Source: Malachius bipustulatus (taxonomy: Eukaryota > Arthropoda > Insecta > Coleoptera > Melyridae). From it: a DNA stretch of 64,000 nt. This document shows, piece after piece, positions 60,915 to 64,000 of this stretch. Numbering within the stretch: position 1 is the first letter of the stretch; each line of letters opens with the position of its first letter. The notes under the pieces were generated by a model. It worked only from the letters and a program-made list of their open reading frames with translations. It was not told where the DNA came from and searched no databases. A program made the translations under genes and the position numbers. The DNA lies in assembly GCA_910589415.1 (NCBI GenBank), contig OU342636.1:43477735-43541734 (forward strand), read 5' to 3'.

Positions 60915-61720
60915 TCAGGATTAATAACTTTTTAAATTAAAATAAAATATTAAACATAGACAGTTAGATAAATACTTAATACTCGATTATTGGTAATACA
61001 CTTTAAAAAATAATTATAGAATTTATCATTATTCCATTAGTCTCAAACGTAAATGTAAATAACTTTATCTTTGCACTAATGACCTTTTGAGAGTTATTAT
61101 TAATGTCTACGGCACAAGATTAAGAGAATAACGAACAGGCAACCAGTAATACAGGTTAGGAACTAGCAATGATGGCCTAAAAATATTATAATAACATGGC
61201 GCATACCTAAAAAAAATATGAATGGGTTAAATTAAATCCCTCGCCTATGAATAATTATGCAGTATATTTTTGTACCTTACCTATGTCTGCAATAATAATA
61301 TGTACATTTTTGGTTTTTCTTATCAAAAACAATATTACTGATACTGAAACGGAACATATTAACTTGCTTTCTAGATGTAAATATTACGTAGATGTTTTAT
61401 GAATGCGTTTGATGTCGCATATAGATTGCTGGTTTCCTTAGCTGCTACTAAATGTCGTCATTTCTTTTGGGAAATGCCAAATCCCAATCAGGTGATCGAA
61501 AGCTACACCAGTCTGCATGATATGATATGTTGACGAGTTCACAAAAAGGATGATACAGCGGATCAAGCCTTCTGTTCTGTCTGCTAGTTTTACAGAGTCC
61601 TGAATAGGAATATTTTGTGTACTTCAAATTTCCATTGAAACAACAGTATTGCCGCATACATAAATGGCTATTTTTATGTCAAATGACCATGACGTGTGGA
61701 TGCAATCATATTGATGTAAA
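60915..61720. other. Region upstream of transferase exon 1
   Basis: Probably a 5' UTR intron and promoter region of the transferase gene. No exon was identified; the 69-codon frame at 61448 has no motif. Confidence 0.4.
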
Positions 61721-61729
61721 CTTTATTTA

Positions 61730-62220
61730 GGTACATAAAACTCTGGGATCTAGTTAGTCCTTGAAAATTTGGAAATGACAGATGCTAGCTTTTGATGACT
61801 TATTTTTTATTTTATTTTTATTTTATTCTTTATTCACCCAACGGAATACAGATTCCAATTACAAGGTTAGCAATCAACAATAGTAAAACACAAAAAGTAA
61901 AAGGTGATTCTACATTGCCAAACCGATAACAGCAGTCCATCTCGATATAAAATCAACATGCATAATATGCACTTCATAATTAATCAACCAACATAATAAT
62001 TAAATATGCATTAGTGTGGTCGGTAAAATGTAAACCCACAAAAATATTTCAATTTCTTTTCAATAATAAATAAAAAAGTTATGATTTAAGTAAGAAATCT
62101 CCATTTTCAATTTTTTTCAGGGTATTCCAGCAACGCCTGAAGTTTCCCTAAATTTTCTTTCAGATTCTTCATGAGCATATAATTGTGCAAATTTTCTCTA
62201 ATTTAACCCACCCTGTATCT
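61730..62220 (-). repeat. Interspersed repeat family A, copy split by an insertion
   Basis: 61730-61805 and 62030-62220 are family A sequence in order. They are interrupted by about 220 bases (61806-62025) whose start, TTTTATTTTATTTTTATTTT and TTTATTCACCCAACGGAA, reads on the minus strand as a LINE-like 3' end with AATAAA and an A-rich tail. Confidence 0.6.
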
Positions 62221-62245
62221 TTTACCGTTCCCGAGATCCCAATGG

Positions 62246-63226
62246 CCCAAACAGCACAAAGTAGTCCTATGGACGTCCAATGGACATCCCTCTATGTACC
62301 AACGGACGTCCATAGGACGTCCGTTTTTGTCCTATGGACGTCCATGGGGCGTCCACTCAGTGTCCATTTGTCACAACTTTGGACATACGCAGGATGTCCG
62401 TTACCGGACTTCCATAGGATGTCCGTTATCGGACGTCCATAGGGAGTCCGTTATCGGATGTCCATAGAGAGTCCGTTATCGGATGTCCACAAAGCATTTG
62501 CTGATAAATATCTTAGTGAGGAACAAAAGACAGAAAATATTCGATAAGTCTTGAAATTTAGAGTGTTGAAAAATCCAATAAATGTGGTGATAGGTATAGG
62601 GTATATACGGTAATTTTCTATTTTGAAAACAACGTTGATAACGGCTAAAGATACAGGAAAACGACTAGGTACTTACCTACTTACGTGTTTCTATATCATT
62701 AAGTTTTAAGTAAAATCTGGTAATTTTCATTGAAAACTTGTTAATTATATTAGTTTATGATAATATTGATAAACTTAATGAAAATATTCGTTTTTGGATT
62801 TTTCACAAACTCTAAAAATTAAAGATTCATCGAATTTCTTTCTTTTGTTTACTGTATAATGCAGATGTCTTCAATCTTCATCTTCACGCTAACAGTCTTG
62901 AGTTTGATGGGAATGGCGGAACTCTTTCCTTGGGACGAATTAATGTATAATGTAGGAATGTGGATTGTATGATAGTAGAAGAATGGAAGATGGGGTGGTT
63001 AGCGCGTGCGTGCGCACTTGTGCTGTTATTCTCTTCCTGTCTGCGACAGCACGTCATGCGCAATAGTCAAAAATAACTCGATGGACGTCCAATGGACGTA
63101 CTTTTGTGGACGTACATAGGAAGTCCGTGCGGAGAAGTCCGTAGGACGTCCATTTATTGTCCATGGACCAATGGACGTATAATGGATACTCAACGGACGT
63201 CCATAGGACACTCGGTGCTATCTGGG
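62246..63226. mobile_element. DNA element with GGACGTCC subterminal repeats
   Basis: About 980 bases with imperfect inverted ends (CCCAAACAGCAC at the left, GTGCTATCTGGG at the right). Each end carries a cluster of GGACGTCC and TCCATAGGA-type units in both orientations (62268-62490 and 63080-63210), around a unique AT-rich centre without a coding frame. Clustered palindromic subterminal repeats are typical transposase-binding arrays of non-autonomous DNA transposons. The superfamily is not identified and no target duplication was recognised. Confidence 0.75.
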
Positions 63227-63239
63227 GGTGAGCATCGAA

Positions 63240-63775
63240 TTGTTAACCACCCTGTATAGGGGTGGAGAACATACCTATAGTAACACCAGGAAGTACCTAA
63301 ATTTGCTTTGCAAATGGAAGGGAAGGCCAAAAAACGGTATAAAAAATTAATTTTGAGAGTACAATGAAAATACGGTCCTGGCAGAAGCGTCGATTAAATA
63401 CCTCGAGTCTCGGAAATAACGACTTGACGACAATGCCAAGCACTTCGAAGCGTACCTACAGAGACGGACCGGCACTATATCCGCTTTCACATATCGTGTC
63501 CAGACCACAGGGATTGATGTTATGATTTTTGGAATATAAATGCAAAATAAATGCAAAATTCAAAATAAAAATCGTGCTACTGTTAATCTCGAAGATATTA
63601 CTTGCCCTGAAAGTGAAGAAAAAAATAGAAATGCGACCATAGAGTCAAAGGGGCTTTAGTTGTGCCCTTAATATTAATTTGCAATGGTTGTTTTTAGCTT
63701 CTTACCCACCCAGCACCCCTATTTCGCTCCTCGGTCCCGAAAAAATTGATGGAACTTAGGAGAAGCGGATGTATA
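63240..63775 (+). repeat. Interspersed repeat family B, copy 4
   Basis: Runs from ACCACCCTGTATAGGGGTGG to the TCGGTCCCGAAAAAATTGAT end and is the most complete copy. The CACCCTGTATAGG start hints that family B shares the CAGGGTG-type terminus of the foldback elements. Confidence 0.75.
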
Positions 63776-64000
63776 TTATTTACCCTTTGTTTATTCCCTA
63801 CAGTGTTTTCACTACAATCCAAATTTTTTAAATTATAGCTGAAAAAGAGGGGATGTTATTTGACAAAAATACGGGGTGTATAACCGTTATCAAGTTTACC
63901 ACTAGCCATAAATATCATATTGCTCAGAATGTTCTTAAAAAATTAGCATCTCGTAAATGTGAAGGAAAGGAGAGTAGTTATTGCATGATGAACGCCATGC

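Noticed and set aside
62185..62442. 85-codon frame
   Set aside because: It arises from the GGACGTCC repeat array; the protein is a repetitive by-product.

Overview
This window is animal nuclear DNA, most likely from an insect. It is AT-rich, its genes have spliceosomal introns, it has no operons, and it is packed with insect-type transposons (mariner, piggyBac-like, RNase H-bearing non-LTR elements, Penelope-like elements). The sequence alone does not fix the order. Three host genes can be reconstructed exon by exon. (1) A two-exon gene on the + strand (340-448 and 20165-20274) encodes a 72-residue secreted peptide precursor. It has a signal peptide, a Lys-Arg cleavage site and a six-cysteine mature peptide, and I do not recognise its family. 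(2) A ten-exon + strand gene (37192-44612) encodes a 505-residue SV2-like major facilitator transporter. (3) A six-exon - strand gene (52876-60890) encodes a complete 600-residue polypeptide N-acetylgalactosaminyltransferase. The transporter and transferase genes are convergent, about 8 kb apart.

Almost everything else is mobile or repetitive. The 19.7 kb intron of the peptide gene holds LINE fragments, hairpin MITEs, two copied repeat families and three large foldback elements. Between 24.7 and 36.3 kb lie a GC-richer unassigned block with another foldback element, a dead LINE reverse transcriptase, a PIF/Harbinger-like MITE, a full-length but mutated mariner, and a non-autonomous piggyBac-like element. 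The transporter introns contain a degraded Penelope-like retroelement and a 5'-truncated mariner. The space between the two convergent genes holds nested inverted repeats, a tRNA-derived SINE and a LINE 3' part. Intron 3 of the transferase gene holds an RNase H-type LINE split by a 316-bp satellite array. The last 3 kb holds a repeat-ended DNA element and more interspersed repeats.

The most notable result is a set of hammerhead-ribozyme motifs on non-coding repeats. The 316-bp satellite in transferase intron 3 carries eight identical hammerheads, six in the sense of the pre-mRNA and two inverted. The whole array is bounded by an 11-bp target-site duplication, so it arrived as one insertion. 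Two separate palindromic elements (35363-36010 and 46410-47272) each carry a hammerhead or hammerhead-like motif on both arms, and each is flanked by its own 9- or 12-bp duplication. A Penelope-like element in the same window has related, more degenerate motifs at inverted termini. Together these suggest a family of non-autonomous, ribozyme-bearing retroelements that insert as tandem or inverted multimers, possibly mobilised by Penelope-type machinery. The sequence shows the motifs and the duplications directly; the mobilisation route is inferred.
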